From: Isoetes taiwanensis
Taxonomy: Eukaryota; Streptophyta; Lycopodiopsida; Isoetales; Isoetaceae
Assembly (NCBI GenBank): GCA_021234155.1
Contig: JAJEKV010000002.1
Coordinates: 30,551,098 to 30,615,097, forward strand
Reading direction: 5' to 3'
Length of the DNA stretch: 64,000 bases
Position numbers and translations under genes: made by a program. Each line of letters opens with the position of its first letter. Within the stretch, counting starts at the first letter, position 1. This document shows, piece after piece, positions 13,090 to 24,931 of the stretch. The notes beneath the pieces are model-generated. The model saw nothing but the letters and a program-made list of their open reading frames with translations, ran no database searches and was not told where the DNA came from.

Positions 13090-14300
13090 ATTGAAGAGAA
13101 AGCCAAGGGTTCAAGGAATGGTCTTAAGAATTCAAAGATTACTCAATTGCTTGAGGGTCATCTTGCTGGAAATTCAGAAGTAAATTGTGCTGGCTGTAAG
13201 GGGTTTTAGAAGAAAATTTGAAAACGTGGAGACCCAAGCTGTAACCAGTTGTGACTTTTCAGCCAAATATATTAGGTCCATGTGGTTAAGGAATCCTACC
13301 AACCAAACTTTTCTATGGCAATGGAATTCTGTGTTATCTTTTTTTTGCAGACTGAGTTTTAGCAAGTGCAAATTATGGAACCAGTTACAGAGCAGCCAAC
13401 TTTGTACCTTTAAGGACTACTTTTTTTGAATAATGTGGAAGTGAAGCTTGTTGCGGATTGTGGGAGGAGAATATTGGATTTAAAACTATTGTCCAAGTAG
13501 TTATTGATAATGATGCTAATTACAAGTGCAAAAGATATTATAATTCAAGCATGTGCTAGACGCTGCATATTGCTTGGCATGAGATGACATTGTGAAGGAA
13601 GCAGTGCAGCAAGCAAAGGGTGTGATTACTTTTATCAGATGAGTTTGGGGATCAGTGAAGACTTGTTATTAAAGGAGATGGTTTGAGCAGTGTTTTGGTG
13701 CTGCATACTTGCAACAGACCATCATTAGTAAAGGTGGATGCTGGTGAGAATGATATATTTTTCCTCACTTTGACTAAGTCCAAAGTGTTGCACCTTTTGG
13801 AGGTTGATGAGCCATGCAATAAAGCCTTTCACCATGGGAGGAGGGACCACGAGCCAAATTGCAAATTGTTATAAGGTTGATGAGGAAAATGTCCAAGAGT
13901 TTTGTAGTATGCTGCTGAATGGAGTTTCTTTATGAACAATACAGGTCACACCATGTCAGTCTCAAGCGGATTGGACAAGACAATGGAAGGGATGCCAATC
14001 TCATGTAACATTCCAATGGATATGACATGGACAAGCAAGGCAAGAATGCTGCCACTATTTGGCAGGTAAAGCTTTTTTTACCAGCTTCTAGATATGACAG
14101 GTCCAAAATTGAATTGGTGCGAGTGCTGTTTCCAATGGATAATAAAAATTTCAAACCAGGTTAGCTTGCATTGAGGAGTGTTTGATATAATTTATAACAG
14201 GAAAAGCAACAAGCTCAGTTCCTCAAGATGGTTTGGATTATTGCATTGTCAAAAGGAGAATTAGAACTACCTCCAGATGACTGAGTTGGAATGAACATGA
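13090..14300 (+). pseudogene. Decayed hAT-type transposase fragment
   Basis: Lies in the unresolved middle of the SWIP-like locus. A frame near 13115-13200 reads KITQLLEGHLAGNSEVNCAG, similar to the second half of a BED zinc finger (R-x-HLAG-x-C). Near 13490-13530 TIVQVVIDNDANYKC matches the conserved block of the hAT/DUF659 catalytic region, where the family has a VVTDNAANY-like motif. Downstream pieces (EAVQQAKGVITFI, 13590-13640) fit the segment after the usual CAAHC.LDL box. Near 14205-14260 a worn RNKLSS...LDYCIV could be the C-terminal dimerisation tail. Stops and shifts throughout. The classification rests on short blocks, so it is moderate only. Confidence 0.5.
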
Positions 14301-15342
14301 AGATGCTGATTAAACTTTGATCCGTATCTCCGATTTATGAGTATCTCCAGACTTCTTCAGCTGTAAATCCTACTATATTTCGTAGTTAACATGGAATATA
14401 TCGGTTAATAATAGTGACATCAGTGTGCTTGTGTGTATGGTGGCAATAAAATATAAGCGAACCTGGATGTGTTGTACAAAACACAGATCTAGTTTTGTTC
14501 CTCTCTTGATTCTATATGGTAAAAAGGCAGCTTTCTTTATGCCAATTTCATGTTTTAGTTGAGTCAATTTTTAATTTAGTGTCAGAGCCGAGTCAGTTTG
14601 AAATTAAGTTGGAGAAAGAGATGACATTGACATTCAAAAAGGAGTGAACCTTGAAATTGCAAAATTTGCATGGGTCATGCCAAGATTATTTAGGAGGACA
14701 GAAATTGAATTGGTTGTCACCGAAGATGCATTGCTGGGAGGCTACCAAAATAATTCTAGAATTCCACGACAGGAAAATATCTGCGGAATTGCTTAAAGGC
14801 GAAAGTTTTCAGTATTCGTCTGAAGTTGCAAAACTTGATTGGGTGTCCCAGAATAATGCAAAAGGAAGTTGTTCAGGAATTGTACAAGTGAGGGTTTTTC
14901 CGTGCTGCTGCTTAAAATTGGTCAAAACTGAGACTGCTATTAGTTGTCAAAACAGCCTCAATCTTTTGCCAAAATTCAATGGTAATTGCAAAATTGAAAA
15001 ATCGAGTCTCAGATGTTTGCATCCAGATTTGTCTGCCAAAATTGGTGCATTCAAAGCTTGAACCATCAAATTAGTTTGCCGACTGGTTGTGCAAGGTCAA
15101 GTTGATATGCTGATCATGTTGCTTGAGAGGTTTGTGGAATCCCCCAGAAAATGTCTTGGGGGGCTTAATTTGTTGGCTTGTCTATTAATGAAAGGTAGAA
15201 AGCACTTCTGGTAATTTTCTTCAAGAATTTTGGGTTAGAAATATCTGAATTGTCAAGACTGTCAGTTGGACTTAAAAGATGATTATAAATTAGGGTAAAA
15301 CCATGGGAACGTTTTTTATTCAAAACTACCTGATTTAATTTA

Positions 15343-16314
15343 GGGAAATTTTTAAAAATGCCCCTATATTTTCCCATATTTGTTAAAATGCCCTTGTATT
15401 TTGTGTATTTATCAAATTGCCTTTATTTTTATGCCCTTCCGTAGCTGCACCGATCTCTCTGTTCCTCGGTCCTTGGCAGTCTCTACACTTGATCTTCTTT
15501 GTATAAATCTGTTCTTATTTGTTTTCCAATTCTTGACATGATAAAAACAGAGCCTAAGATTCTATCCCTGATGGATGAAACCGATCCTCTCCTTTCTCAA
15601 GTTTGCTCCTGCTGCTGCAACTCCAAATTCGCTTCAGCTATCTCCAAATCTTGTTTCAATTGCAGATGGAAATACACCTGGTTCCAATTATTTGCTTGAC
15701 CTCATAAATCGGTGTTTCCAGCTGTTTCACGGCGAACAATTGGAAACTTAGAAACCAGAAAATCTTTTTTTCTCAGTCGCTCAAGTTTGTGCCCAATCTG
15801 CTTACGTCCTTCAAAAATCTTCAGAGCTCAATCAAAATACATCCTTAGAAAGATATTACATTTTCAACTCTCATGTTCAGACATCTGCAACATCACAAAC
15901 AAATTCGCCATCCCTTTACTGTCGCCAAAATGGCCGTTGTTTGACTCAAATGCAGAGCATGTGATTTGATGCCCAGGTTTATTTCCAGCGATTCTTGATG
16001 TCTAGGTTTTTTCCACCAATTCTTGCTTTCAAAGGAATCGAAGCTTTATTTTGCTTTCTTTTGTGGATGAAAAATTGATCTATCGAAAACAGGGGATTTG
16101 AAACGAGAATAGGGTTATTTGACATGGAGGAGGGATTTGATGCCCTCGGCTCTTAATTTCTGCTTCAATCAAAGAGTTCTTGAAGAAGCTTCCATTTCAT
16201 TGTATTACAGAAAATTTCCGTTGTCTTAAATTAAGGGCATTTTGACAAATAACAAAAATATCGGGGCATTTTGATAAATATGCAAAAATACAAGGGCATT
16301 TTTAAAATTTTCCC
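15343..16314. mobile_element. MULE-like element with 9-bp target duplication
   Basis: The ends are inverted repeats: GGGAAATTTTTAAAAATGCC at the left and its near complement GGCATTTTTAAAATTTTCCC at the right, followed inward by further inverted A/T-GCCC units. It is flanked on both sides by the exact 9-mer TTTAATTTA (15334-15342 and 16315-16323), the length made by Mutator-like elements. The 972-bp element carries no transposase. Its interior (about 15440-16200) is of more even composition and contains a short frame with a CxCCC cluster (15571-15699), so it may have captured host sequence (Pack-MULE type). Confidence 0.8.
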
Positions 16315-17435
16315 TTTAATTTATAATAAGTGGGGGTATTCTATGGAAAGCATTCATTAAGGATAAAAACCTGCTAAATCAACGCTTTGGTCAAAATGGC
16401 CAGACATTATTAAATTTGAAGAGTTTCAAGATTCAATTTCTGTCTACCAAGGGCAATGATGCTCAAATGACGGTAAAAGGAGGAAATTTGGTCAGCTTCC
16501 ATTTAACAAGTCTTAATAACTTTATGACTGACTTCCAATGTGAAATGAAGTAATGGAGGTTACTGCAGGTGGCAACATGATTTGATCAGGAAATTATTCC
16601 AAACTTGCCAAGTTGTTGTTTCAGGGAGGATCAAATATGATGATAATATTGATATGAATAAAGGGTCTACTTCATTACAGCAGGGAAAAGTTGTATAGTC
16701 TCTCCACAGGCTATCTCTTTTAAGCCAGATAGAACATTTGGTAGTCAGAGGCTGACCCGCTACAGCATGTTAGATGCAAAGTGCAGAAAATTAAGTTCCT
16801 TGTTTTCTTTAGGTCATACTTGTATTGTGGTAGATTAATTGGCGGAAACCCCCAAAAGAAAAAAGCATTTGTCAGTGCCAAACCATAAAAGGTGCCTTTG
16901 TTATACACTCCATGTTACACCCCCTCCAAGCGGTGGCTCAAACCTTGCAAGGCCACATGTTTGGAGGTGTGCATGAAGGTGAATTACAAACTAAGAAAAC
17001 TGGAATTAATGGTTATCATCTACATTTTCAAAACCTCATAATGTGTACATAACATTCTGCAGTTATTCAATAGCCTGTTTGTTGAATATGGATTATGCTG
17101 TTTTTCTTTCAGGTGAATCTGGCTTTGAGAATGCTTCAAGGATGTCCTAGTCCGCCCGGATTCGCTTGACCTTGCTCTCGATGTCATATTTGCCATTGTA
17201 AGTTTTCTCAAAGTATCAATAACCAAATTAATAAAAGAGTCCCAAGGACGAATTCGATCTAGTATTGCTGGAAGACAGTCTTCATACAACTTCCAGATTT
17301 TTGCAGGCCTCATAATGTCATCTTAGCTTCTTCATGAATGAACAGATGAAATAAAATATTTTTATGTAGCTCTGGCATGGTAGGTATTGTTTATGGTAGA
17401 TTCTATGTGTAGACCTGTAAAGCTGGGCAGAGCGT

Positions 17436-17608
17436 GTGAATAATTTCTGAGGCAGTATTTTTGACCTATGTTCTAGGTAGTTCAGAGCATTCTCAAAGAT
17501 TCTCTGATGCTTCCCAATCTGTGAATAATTTCTATGAGGCAATATTTTTGACCTATGTTTTTGGCAGTTCAGAGCATTCCTAAAGTTTCTCAATGCTTCC
17601 CCAATCTG
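17436..17608. repeat. Two-copy tandem duplication, about 86 bp
   Basis: GTGAATAATTTCT through TATTTTTGACCTATGTT and AGTTCAGAGCATTC to CCCAATCT occurs at 17436 and again at 17521. Confidence 0.85.
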
Positions 17609-19079
17609 GTTCAATCAGTTAAGGTCAAAAGTTATGTCCACATAATAGCTTTGTAAATTTGTAACAAAGGGATGGTACATATCACATTGTTCAAACTTGT
17701 CAATAGAGCATCCACAATATTGGTCAATAGCTATTACCAGATAATTACCTCTTTCAATATAGGCAGAAGAGAGGAAGAAAGGATAAGCAAACTTCAGTAA
17801 ATGTATTAAATGTTTTTGGAGACAAGTATATTATCAAATTAAAGACTACATGGAAAACATTGAATATTTGGCTCTTTTTTCCTTTTTGATAGAGCCACTG
17901 CAGTCTTGTTGATGACGAATTTGGAAAACGCTAGATAATGAGAAGGAACCTTTACAATGCGCCTAAAGCTAATTTTGAACCAACATAAATAACAAAAGGA
18001 ATATTAAAAATACCAACTTTCTTTCATCCAGAGTATAAAAGGATGAAACAGAGAGAGTTAACAGTTACTACAGAACTTAGTCCCTATGAGGCCAAATCTA
18101 GGAGCAGCCTCCTAGTGTGGAAGTGCTGCTGGCAATTAAATAACAAAATATGGTAATTAATTTTAGAATCTGCATCCTAATTGATCTTATGTATCCCATT
18201 GTAGGTCCTGTTTACTCCTAAAATCTTATTATTCTTTTGGAAAGATCTTATGGAGCTGTCTGGTTCTTTCTTAGTTTTTTTTCTGAACAATTTTGTCTTT
18301 TTTTTTATAACTCTAATGATACTGAGTAGATTTGAACAGTAAAACTTCCACTGTCAGTCAGTTACATTCATTTATACCATAAATCGTCTAATCTGTTTTG
18401 TTGCTTTGTTGGCAGCAAAATAAAGCTACCAGAACAAACTTTGGGGGAAATCAGAGGCTCCGTATGCTCATGGATATAGTGACAGATATTCATCTGTTCA
18501 TTGATATCATTACAGATTGTAGTTTTGTATTGGGCCGGGGAGGTTATGGGGACATGTTTCTCTATGGTGTATGCACAGGCCATGAAGCCAGCAATTTGCA
18601 GTAAGATACAAAAGAGCAGCCATCTCTATTGTATTTAATATCAGTACTGTTTGTGGCTATTTACTATAAAAATACTTTTTCTGATTCTGCATTCAGATAC
18701 CTGATAGATGCCTTCAAAGGATGGGATAGCACTTCTCAACACTGGAAATGCAGAGAGGCGAACAGATGCAGTCATATGAAAACAGGGTGAGTCATGTTTG
18801 GTCAATGTAAGTCTTTCCCTTCCAATCTTAGGGATGTTTATGGAGTGCATATTAGCATTAGTAACCAGAATAATATAGTGTTTCTTCTTGTAGGAGTTAA
18901 GTGAGCCCCACTATGTAGAGACATTGGACGCTAGATCTTCGTTTGCACATTCATTCAGCCCATCTTAAGGGTACTGTCCATGTAAATCAACGAAGGTAGT
19001 TGATATAGTTAGTTTTGTGCCATTCCTCTTGGGAAGATTTGACCGCTACTTAATGTATAATGCAGGCGAGATTATGCCA

Positions 19080-21735
19080 GGGATTTATCTTCATTTTAAT
19101 CCTAAAATCCCTTAAGGTTGACTTCAAAGTGGGTTCATATCAAAACACGGGTGGAGACTTATTTGAATGGAGCATTTATGATCATGCTGCTGTGGCACTC
19201 CATAATTGGAAGGTCTGGGGCTCACAAAACTGCTATTCTTGCTCCTAGTTGGTTTTGGACTTATGAGTGTGTCAAATATGCTTGCATGATCGTTAGCTGG
19301 TACCATTTTCTTTCCATTGCTACAATGGTTGATCCTCTTTTGTATAATTTTACTCGATAGGCATTTAGCTTCATTCAATCCTGCTTGATACATGCTGCTT
19401 AGCTTTTTTTCCATCTTCTGGGGACATGTCACTAGGATTCTGCAGCATTAACATTATCTTCTTGCTTTAGATATGGAGGCATTATGAGGATTTTTTATAT
19501 GGGTCTTTTTACAAAAGAGGAAATTGGTTGCTAATAGCATACAATGGACTATTACAGAAATCTTTCATCTAGCCGATAATGAGATTATAGCGGTTTGTGA
19601 CAATGTTCAGGGTAGAAATAGAGGCATATTGAAACATGGAATGCGTATAAAGAAGATGCCAAATTGGGTGAATGATGGCATGATGTCCTGTGCTTGGTTT
19701 TGTTGCCAAAGAGGTCCCTGTTGTTGAATAAGACAATGCCTGTTTTCATTTTCCTATTTGGATGTACGGTATCAGTTGTTATGGAGCTGGTTTTGATATG
19801 GCATTGCTTGTTTGTTCAAAGGATTCTGATGTGGCATGGATGAACACATTTTATGTGTAATTGCTTTTATGTCCTATTTATTTGTTGCTTGTTGTAGAAC
19901 TGGTTCCTGATAGATGTGGCTTATTAAATATGTTGACATGCAGACATACAATGAGATCTTGGAACCTTGCTGAGCAGAAATATGGACTGGAGCTTGATGA
20001 TATTCACCTTCCTGGACAAACTTTAGAACAAAGTTGATGTTCTTGAAAATGCGCGGAGGGATTCATATATTCGTTTCATCTTATGCATATAATCTTAACA
20101 CCCAGGTATAAGAAATATCATTTTGCTACCAAATTTGGATGTATATCAACCTCATTCTCAGCCTTATTGTTGCTGCTCTATTCAGATGTTTATTGAAAAA
20201 GCCGTCTAGTGCACTAAATCGAAAGCATCTAAATACTGTGAGCGTTAAGCATGTTGCAAATTCTATCTCGTCTCGCATGAATGCAGAATAATAAACACCA
20301 CTGTGAACTTTGTATATCAGTATCTTGCTCAAAAGTTTGTTATGTTATCACAATTCCTGTTTGATGATCATATCAAGTCTCGTTTGATAAAAAGAGCTCC
20401 GTTTTTATAAGGTATAAGTGCTCTTTTATGTTGGTTAATTCATGCAGTTAGCTGTCTTGATTTGCTGACCAATTCTATTGTGCAGGAAAACAAAGCCAAA
20501 CCGTGAAATGGCTATCCTGTGTTTCAAGGGCCAAAAATTAATCAAGGATATACAAAAACTAGGAATCACAGAGGAGGTGGGTCAAGCTTCCTTGACCAAT
20601 TTTAAACATCGATTGTTGAGATGGGCAATGCTCTTGGATTTGTTGGTTAATGCGGCTTGGTGGACTCCATTATTGTAGTTCTTCTTCACGGTATACAAAT
20701 CATTTAAGCGTCTCAAAATTGTTAAAGCAGCATTGTTCCTTAAATGATCATGCTCTAATTTATCTTGGCCATTTGCTTAGGTTTGTGCAAGCCATTAACA
20801 AGAAAGTTACTTATGGGAAGCTGCAAGACAATTAAATGTAGGTGAAACAGCTATTATGGCAGGTAGGATACTTGATGGGGCTTTGAAAAGCCAGAGCCTG
20901 TCAATTGAGGAGACGTTACTTCCTGAATTTTGCCCAGTGTATTCTGAAGGTAAGTTCTGGATTTGCCTCTAGATTTTGCTAATAACGTTGATATTTACTT
21001 GGGTTTTGGGGGAAATGAGGGAAGCTACAAAAAGCAATTAATTGTCTCAGTGAACCGTGCACTCTAGCAGGCAAATGAATGAGTTAATGTCATGGCTGGC
21101 TGATTTCAGGAATTACAGGGCAGTGACAACCTACATCTACAGGAATTTTTCTCATTGTTCCAGCCTTAACTATAAATGTGCCAGAAGTGATGCTTCAAGA
21201 AGCAAAGAAAGTCTACATAAAGGGGCGTGATCACGACCAATGCTATCTTTACTACCGGACGATGGGTTTGTTCTGAAGTAGTTTACATTCTGAAGGTACA
21301 AGTCTGCCACAACTTTCTTTGCAATAACTATGAACATATCCTGCATTTGCCCATTTCTTTTGGCAGGTTCTTGGCCAGGACAAAGTTTGACTCACTATAT
21401 TGGTTCGAATCTATCAAAGACACCTGCTGGTAGAAAAAAAGCTCATCTCGAACAGCTGATGGACATGGATAACAATGGGCGGTATGAGCGGATTGCAAAT
21501 TTGGATTGAGCTTCATCAATATCTCAGGATGAAGCTCAAAGCATGCAACTGGTACCTGTAGTTATCTTCCGTTGTAATAATCTGCACATTTAGCATACCA
21601 TTGACCATGACAATGCAGGTGCTGAAACATATAAATAACTTCTTGACGAGATGGAATTCTAGAGTTTCGTTCCAGTGGTGCAAGAATTAAGTCTTCTAGA
21701 AATCCAGCCTGGGGTGGAACAGTTTTCTTCTAGAA
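19080..21735 (+). other. SWIP-like C-terminal exons
   Basis: Exon pieces: 19080-19215 (fragments around AVALHNWKVW in three frames), 19944-20105 (TYNE..NLAEQKYGLELDDIHLP, then MRGGIHIFVSSYAYNLNTQ after a shift), 20186-20411 (MFIEKA, HLNTVSVKHVANSISSRMN, then NTTVNFVYQYLAQKF and QFLFDDHIKSRLIK), 20486-20690 (KLIKDIQKLGITEEVGQASL, then MGNALGFV and MRLGGLHYCSSSS), 20781-20949 (ILDGALKSQSLSIEETLLPE), 21110-21295 (FLIVPALTINVPEVMLQEAK, then LLPDDGFVLEVVYILK), 21367-21551 (FDSLYWFESIKDT, later SISQDEAQSMQL), and a last exon from 21619. Almost every boundary has a good AG and GT. Nearly each exon carries one frame change. Confidence 0.75.
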
Positions 21736-22318
21736 TGTTCATATCTTGTACATTTACATTCTTTCAAGGTATTGGTTTATTGTGGGAGCCAACCTCACTA
21801 GGACTGAACTATAATGAATTTGGATAGGAAAAGAAGAGGTATCTTGTTAAAGCTCTGGCTATGTAACAATAACAAAAGTCTCCCAATAAAAGCATGTGCA
21901 ATTTGCACTGCCTGCAATAGATGGGTAACATGCTCTTTAATATATATGGGTGAAAAGTGATATGTCAAGCTCTGCAGCTATGTAACAATAAATTATCTCC
22001 TAATAAAAGATGTACAATTGTGTCGTCCACTCTTGGATATCCGGTGCATTTAATTAATCTCTTGATTTGGGCTTGGATTCGAAGGGGTATTAGACTAGTG
22101 GAATCACGGGTATTAGACTCATGCTTTGCTTTCTAGGTTTACTCCACAAAGTTGAATGCACATATTTAGACAATTTCAAGTTGATATTAGGTAAGTTGAA
22201 TTACTTCAAGAATAGGTAAGTTAACCTGGGGTTGATGCTTTACTTTTATCCCTCATTTTGCTATGTTCTTTTTGAGAAATGTCGATTTTTTTAACTTGCA
22301 TTCTAGTTTTAGAATTTT
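21736..22318. other. Intergenic, downstream of SWIP-like locus
   Basis: AT-rich. AATAAA-like signals occur near 21886 and 22014 (CCAATAAAAG, CTAATAAAAG), which could serve as the polyadenylation region of the upstream locus; no gene seen. Confidence 0.35.
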
Positions 22319-23666
22319 GGGAAAACTACCAAAAATGCCCCTCTGAGTTTGGTAATTACTAAACCTATATAGGATTTCAAAATTACCAAAATACTTTTGT
22401 TTATAATTTATACAATATATATACATATGGTTAAATTACCAAAATGCCCTTCGGACTATACCAAATACAAAGCATGCATCCTCAGCAACGGCAATGTAAA
22501 AATAAAAAAGGAGGAAAGGATGCGGCGGAGGAAAACATCACGACATTTGATGTTCTGAGCGGCTTCCGGGTTATGAATTTCTACCACAAGCAGATGCACA
22601 CGGTTTAGGTGAAATTTGTTGGAACATCACGGCCGGGGATTGAAATCGCGGTAAAGTCTTAGAAATTAATTGTTCTTTCTTTGTTTCTAGAATCTTTCTT
22701 GGTTTCGATACTTTGCTGCAAAGAAATATAAAGCAGAACATAGGTTGGCTGAAAAATACGTTGAAGCAACCAGTTGTGATTCACGATACACTTTTATTTC
22801 CATATTTACGATTCGGTAATTGCATTCGGACCAATGAGGCGCTAGAAACTCCATGAATTACCTTCGGCTTTTCTAGTTGTCTATCAATAGGCTATTCATG
22901 GTAAAAGATCCTTTATGGTGGATCATTTTTTATGTATTAACTTCAACTTGAGCTTCATGAGAAGATAAAACATTCGCGGCTTGTTCTTGACCGAGGTAAA
23001 TGCAGGAAGAAGGAGCTAAAGCCTTCATCCAAAGGAACTCATTTAATATACATTAAGATCCATGGAATCTGAAACAATTGAGCTTGAAAAATTAGACATG
23101 AATTTTAAAGAAGTCCTTTAAAAGAATTAAGTCCACCAGTTCTACCAGCAGCACATGTCTTATTATTGTAGAAGCGGAGAATAAGACAGAAGGTGTAGAG
23201 AAGAAGGAACAACATTGGAAGGTGTAGCAGGAAGGGACACAATGCTTCGTAGTTGTAAACTCCTATTCAATGATAAACGGCTTATGTAATCTCTTTGTTG
23301 TATTCAAACTTCTATTCTTGAGGTAGAGTCTGATTAGCATTGTGTAAGGGCATTTGGTAATTGGTTTGGTGTGTAGGGGTATGTAGATAATTAAGTTTGG
23401 TGTGGTAGGGCATTTTGGTAATTAAAGTTTGATGTAAATTGATCAAAATTGGTATGTAAGAGGGCATTTTGGTAATTAAGTTTTGGTGTATAGGGGCATT
23501 TTGGTGATTAAGTTTGATGTGTAGGGGCAAATTAGTGAATTTGATTGTATATTTATTTTATCGTGTATTTATTTGGCAGGCGAGGGGGCATTTTGGTAAT
23601 TTTAAGAACTCCATGAGGCGTTTTGGTATTCGCTTAAACTCGGCAGGCATTTTGGTAGTTTTTCCC
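22319..23666. mobile_element. Inverted-repeat element, MULE/MITE type, 1.35 kb
   Basis: Left end GGGAAAACTACCAAAAATGC and right end GGCATTTTGGTAGTTTTTCCC are inverted copies that continue inward with a degenerate GAGTTT(G/A)-AGG block. The left end is followed by copies of ACCAAAATG(C)CC and the right by many GGGCATTTTGGTAATT units. No transposase is visible. A short ATTTT on both sides may be the target duplication, but the flank itself is repetitive so this is uncertain. Termini resemble those of the elements at 15343 and 37368. Confidence 0.6.
23340..23610. repeat. Degenerate tandem repeat GGGCATTTTGGTAATTAAGTTTGGTGT
   Basis: About seven variable units of 27-40 bp sit in the right arm of the 22319-23666 element. 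The reverse frame of 72 codons here (His/Thr/Pro-rich) is a by-product. Confidence 0.75.
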
Positions 23667-24751
23667 ATTTTCTAGAATTTTCACTTGCAATTCTAGTTTT
23701 GCACTTGCATTGAGTTAACAATTTATGGTTATGCTTCTTGAAATCCTACTTGCTTTGTTTCGGCGGACCGAGCAGAGTAGAGATCATCAATCAAAACAAA
23801 CGAATTTCTATAGTTATGCTTCTTGAAATCCTCTGCTTTATTCTGGCGGACCAGTCGTGAGATCATTAATCAAAAAGCAGAAACAATAAGCGAAGTAAAT
23901 GAACTTGGTAGGCAAATACAGCACCACATTCTTTACCAAGGCCATAGAAATGAACAATGAGGCTACCAATTCCAAAATAGAAGCTTTGTGCAAATCAAAA
24001 ATAGAGAACCCTTAGCTCCAAATCTTGGAAACAAAGAACCCGGAAGTGAAAAACAAAGAGTCAGCGAAATGATCTAAGGCTCACGTTCCCATGAGCCTAA
24101 CATTGCGGGGAGAGGGAGGAATTCGTCGAAGTGCAAAAGAAGACTATTCCCCATCGCGACCTCACCTCAGAAGGCTAGATCTTCACGGCTTCGATCTTCA
24201 CCGGTGCTTCATGGGTTGCTTATCTTTCATCACCTGTTGATCGGTTAAAGCCTCAAAACAAAGGCGGCTTAACTTTCAAAATGGTTCTTCATTTACGGAA
24301 AAATCTGAGTTTTCCTTAAAGCAACACCTCTGGCACTTAAGAATTTCGACTTGACCGACTTGACAAAAAAATAGAGTCCGGTCGATTCCATGGGAAACGT
24401 TCTCTAGCCTGAGAAACCCTAGCAGGGATTATCTCAAAGAAACCAACATATGCAAGAAAAAGATTTCCTTAATCTTTCCGAACTCCGTCAAACTCTTCGA
24501 ACCGCGTCAAACAACCGTAGCGCCATCGAAAGCAGGGGGAAATCGGCTATGTTGCCAGGCAAAAGCACCATAAAAATAGTTAGCATCAATGTTCTCAAAC
24601 TTTTCTCAAACTAAAATCCTAACAATTAGGCTTTGGGAAACAAGCGTGATGAAATGAGGCTGAAACGAGATTGGCTATGAATGCGGCAAGAACAAAGCAA
24701 AAAAAATGGCCCGTGAAGGAATGAAACCTAGGTGTAACTTTGTATTTAGGG
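23667..24751. other. No recognisable gene
   Basis: No supported coding or RNA feature. TTATGCTTCTTGAAATCCT and (T)CGGCGGACC occur twice, near 23730-23770 and 23815-23850, as an imperfect 85-bp duplication. Confidence 0.4.
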
Positions 24752-24931
24752 TAATGTCACTTTGTTAACATTTCGTATACAAGAATGTATGTTTACAGGA
24801 CATTTTGGGGTGGAAACAATGCCGATCTTGGCGTTCATGGGAAGTGCCCACTGCCAACGTCAGCGTTCTTGCCTTGAGTATCTGAAATAAACATACATTT
24901 TTATGCGTAGAAATAGGTTTATGTGACATTA
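24752..24931. mobile_element. Small foldback (MITE-like) element
   Basis: TAATGTCAC at the left and GTGACATTA at the right frame a 180-bp stretch whose arms pair imperfectly, including AATGTATGTTTA on the left and TAAACATACATT inverted on the right. Class unknown. Confidence 0.45.

Larger units (their letters stand above)
7520..21735 (+). pseudogene. SWIP / WASH complex subunit 4(7)-like gene with frame breaks
   Basis: WASHC4 (SWIP, KIAA1033) is a large helical subunit of the WASH complex, which activates Arp2/3 on endosomes in animals and amoebae. Recognisable segments lie in family order across 14 kb: N-terminus (7520-9012), middle (about 9250-12000) and C-terminal third (19080-21735). Strong matches to the known family include GTDNNALSKVLMVLAFDC, LFANVDWFP, NLAEQKYGLELDDIHLPGQT, KHLNTVSVKHVANSI, NTTVNFVYQYLAQKF, DDHIKSRLIK, MRLGGLHYCSS and FDSLYWFESI. 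Most boundaries have consensus GT/AG sites. Exons 1, 2, 3 and several C-terminal ones contain single-base shifts. Introns hold a dead hAT and a MULE-like element. Either a pseudogene or a gene spoiled by assembly indels. Exons between 12.0 and 19.0 kb could not be placed. Identification as SWIP is firm; function is not. Confidence 0.8.

Noticed and set aside
22319-23666. CRISPR-like regular repeats in the GGGCATTTTGGTAATT array
   Set aside because: Spacing is irregular, units are degenerate and adjacent, and the host is a plant nucleus; the array is an arm of a TIR element.
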